This document shows, one piece after another, positions 6,560 to 7,870 of a stretch of DNA of 7,870 bases (within the stretch, counting starts at the first letter, position 1; every line of letters starts with the position of its first letter). The DNA lies in NCBI GenBank assembly GCA_937975715.1, contig CALJUA010000077.1, positions 1-7,870 of the forward strand, read 5' to 3'. Under the pieces are notes generated by a model. That model was not told where the DNA came from. It was given only the letters and a program-made list of their open reading frames with translations, and made no database searches. The translations under genes and the position numbers were made by a program. This stretch comes from an uncultured Candidatus Planktophila sp. GTDB lineage: Bacteria; Actinomycetota; Actinomycetes; Nanopelagicales; Nanopelagicaceae.

Positions 6560-6692
6560 GCGATCACCTCAGATATTCCCGTGCCAAACTTCAGTTGGAA
6601 GGCGATGTTAAGAATCGGTGCACTGCTGGCATGGGGCAATCTGGCCGCACATCGCCGTAACTGAATTTGGCCGGGTTATCCGTAGGTGTCGC
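6560..6692. repeat. Long imperfect inverted repeat spanning the dciA 3' end
   Basis: The left arm (6560-6608) and right arm (6649-6692, read on the minus strand) share seven blocks in the same order: GCGA, CACCT, GATA, CCCG, GCCAAA, TTCAGTT and GGCGATGT. Gaps of zero to four bases separate them. That is 38 matching positions in arms of 44 and 49 bases, around a 40-base loop. The inner blocks from GCCAAA onward are the most convincing; the outer ones could be partly chance. The right arm includes the last codons and stop of dciA. As RNA it would make a very stable hairpin at the end of the recF-dciA message, but there is no U-run after it. It may be a structured 3' end, a small element, or a decayed inverted duplication. 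The rest of the 253-base intergenic region is covered by the dnaK control sites. Confidence 0.7.
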
Positions 6693-7131
6693 GAGGACCG
6701 CGGCCGTTGGAAACTGAACGGAGGCCCTTTTTCCAACTAGGAGCTTGGGGGCCGATAAATCGGACCGCTTCCACGAGGGCGCCGGGTGCGCTGGCGCGGA
6801 TGGTGGCCAAGATGTCGTTGTGAGCCAGGCTCAATTGGGTCGCCCATGCGGTCGATGAGCATTGCACGAGCAACTTTCCGTCAAGTAATGAGATTGGCTC
6901 GGTGTGCTGGGCGACGTCGGCGCCGACGATGGCCGGCCATGTCGCGAAAAGGTTGCCTTCGGCAAGGCCTGAATCCCATTCGCGATCTTTAACGAGCTCT
7001 TCCAAGATATTAGCAACCAGCGTTGGGTCACCGGGAGCTTGTCTCGGCGCTTCCGGGCGGGGACGAGATTTTTTGATGAAGCCAGTTTTATAGCTGCGGA
7101 ACAAATCCAGGGCGAGGTCGCGTTTAGCCAT
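6676..7131 (-). CDS. dciA: DUF721 protein, DciA-type replicative helicase loader/operator
   Basis: A 151-residue protein. A basic N-terminal tail (KKSRPRPEAPR, 20-30) leads to the DUF721 domain at about 38-128. Its core WPAIVGADVAQHTEPISLLDG (65-85) and STAWATQLSLAHNDIL (93-108) fit the family pattern. The end, GPQAPSWKKG (127-136) and GRGPRDTYG, closely matches the tail I recall from the mycobacterial homologue Rv0004, so the C-terminus looks complete. DciA proteins interact with the replicative helicase DnaB and are needed to start replication. The ATG overlaps the recF stop by eight bases, with AAAGG (7141-7145) nine bases upstream. The gene is clearly richer in G+C than its neighbours: two sampled 60-base lines (6781 and 6901) give about 65-68%, against about 50% in recF and dnaK. 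gyrB, the usual next gene, is absent. Confidence 0.88.
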   Translation of the reverse strand: MAKRDLALDLFRSYKTGFIKKSRPRPEAPRQAPGDPTLVANILEELVKDREWDSGLAEGNLFATWPAIVGADVAQHTEPISLLDGKLLVQCSSTAWATQLSLAHNDILATIRASAPGALVEAVRFIGPQAPSWKKGLRSVSNGRGPRDTYG

Positions 7132-7870
7132 GATCGCTCACCTTTCCTGGACTTACATAGAACTTTGCAGACAATAGCTCTGGAGGTAAGTCACTTTCAA
7201 CTGCCGTAGTGATGATGGTTTGCTCAGCAAGCTGAGTTACTGCGGTTAATTGTTGACGGCGCTGATTATCAAGCTCGGCGAAAATATCATCGAGGATTAA
7301 AACAGGGTCGGCGCCTTCTGATTTTAGAAGTGTGTAGCTGCCGATACGCAGTGCAATAGCCATCGACCAGGATTCGCCGTGGCTTGCATATCCCTTTGCT
7401 GGAAAGTCACCGAGCTGTAGATGTAAATCATCGCGATGCGGACCTATTAATGATGCGCCACGATCCATCTCTTGTTTGATCACTTCTGCTGCTCGTGTTT
7501 GGAGAATTTCTACATTCTCTGCAACATCTGCGGTGAGGCCGTCTGTGGAAGATTTGTAGGAGATGGATGCCGGTTTTACTTCATTGAGATTGCGGTAATG
7601 CTCTGCAACATAGGGGTTGAGATCATCAACTAACTTCACGCGCTCTGCTGAAAGTTCAGCACCGTAACGAATCAATTGCTCTGTCCATGGTTCGAGTGCG
7701 TTCTGTGGTGCGCGAGTCTTTAGCAAAGTATTACGTTGACGGACAACACGGTCGTAATCGCTGATAACTCCTGCAAGCCGCGGTGATTGGGTAATTAGTA
7801 ATTTATCTAGAAAGTTGCGGCGGTCTGTAGGTTCACCACGGACAAGATCAAGATCTTCTGGTGAGAAGTA
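7124..7870 (-). CDS. recF: RecF, DNA repair ATPase, C-terminal part (runs off right edge)
   Basis: The minus strand is open from the right edge to a TAA at 7124-7126, giving 248 residues of a protein whose N-terminus, with Walker A, lies outside. The fragment opens YFSPEDLDLVRGEPTDRRNF and continues with LAGVISDYDRVVRQRNTLL, typical of RecF. Further on are GPHRDDL (143-149), the ABC-type signature SHGESWSMA (163-171) and Walker B LILDDIFAELD (191-201). RecF helps RecO and RecR load RecA at single-strand gaps during replication-linked repair. A TTG at 7724-7726 could be taken as a start, but homology continues well upstream of it, so it is internal. The gene overlaps dciA by eight bases, implying coupled translation in the origin-proximal cluster. 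Confidence 0.95.
   Translation of the reverse strand, partial: YFSPEDLDLVRGEPTDRRNFLDKLLITQSPRLAGVISDYDRVVRQRNTLLKTRAPQNALEPWTEQLIRYGAELSAERVKLVDDLNPYVAEHYRNLNEVKPASISYKSSTDGLTADVAENVEILQTRAAEVIKQEMDRGASLIGPHRDDLHLQLGDFPAKGYASHGESWSMAIALRIGSYTLLKSEGADPVLILDDIFAELDNQRRQQLTAVTQLAEQTIITTAVESDLPPELLSAKFYVSPGKVSDHG

Noticed and set aside
6608..6652. 14-codon minus-strand ORF (MCGQIAPCQQCTDS) in the loop of the inverted repeat
   Set aside because: Three cysteines and the loop position are curious, but there is no Shine-Dalgarno sequence and an ORF this short is expected by chance.
6560..6692. Inverted repeat as an integron attC site
   Set aside because: The GTTRRRY/RYYYAAC ends are not found in the right places and there is no integrase or cassette array in the window.
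7724..7726. TTG as start of a 200-residue RecF
   Set aside because: Clear RecF homology continues upstream to the window edge, so this is an internal leucine codon.

Overview
This window looks like chromosomal DNA from an actinobacterium of intermediate GC content (about 50% by rough count in most genes). The main evidence is the dnaK-grpE-dnaJ-hspR operon with a MerR-type HspR repressor and a HAIR-type operator, an arrangement typical of Actinobacteria. DnaK also lacks the N-terminal insert typical of Gram-negative homologues, and the DUF721 protein ends in the GRGPRDTYG tail I recall from mycobacterial homologues. The modest GC would fit a streamlined freshwater lineage such as Nanopelagicales (acI), but the window alone cannot prove this.

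Layout from left to right: (1) Positions 1-137, minus strand: the first 45 codons of pyrE, running off the left edge. (2) Positions 138-182: a 45-bp divergent intergenic space with TAnnnT -10-like boxes facing both ways, each placed so that its transcript could start at the start codon. (3) Positions 183-2731, plus strand: a translationally coupled DUF1800-DUF1501 pair; the second protein carries a twin-arginine signal. (4) Positions 2706-6422, minus strand: the heat-shock operon, transcribed dnaK, grpE, dnaJ, hspR. Its last gene overlaps the convergent DUF1501 gene by 26 bp. (5) Positions 6423-6675: a 253-bp control region with the dnaK ribosome binding site, two stem-loops at the start of the predicted mRNA, a -10 box, a HAIR operator, and one arm plus the loop of a long imperfect inverted repeat. 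(6) Positions 6676-7870, minus strand: dciA (DUF721) and the C-terminal part of recF, overlapping by 8 bp and running off the right edge.

How the genes work together: HspR probably represses the whole chaperone operon, including its own gene, from the HAIR site, with DnaK as corepressor as in Streptomyces. DnaK, GrpE and the J protein form the Hsp70 folding cycle. recF and dciA belong to the origin-proximal replication and repair cluster (dnaA-dnaN-recF-dciA-gyrB-gyrA in most Actinobacteria). Here the dnaK operon stands where gyrB is expected, so two normally separate conserved neighbourhoods are joined. A long inverted repeat and a GC-rich patch lie at that junction.

There is no clear new defence or mobile system here. 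The points most worth a second look are the inverted repeat at the recF-dciA/dnaK junction, the J protein without a zinc finger in the HspR operon, the structured dnaK leader, and the uncharacterised secreted DUF1800-DUF1501 pair. No tRNA, rRNA, CRISPR array, insertion sequence or integrase gene was seen.
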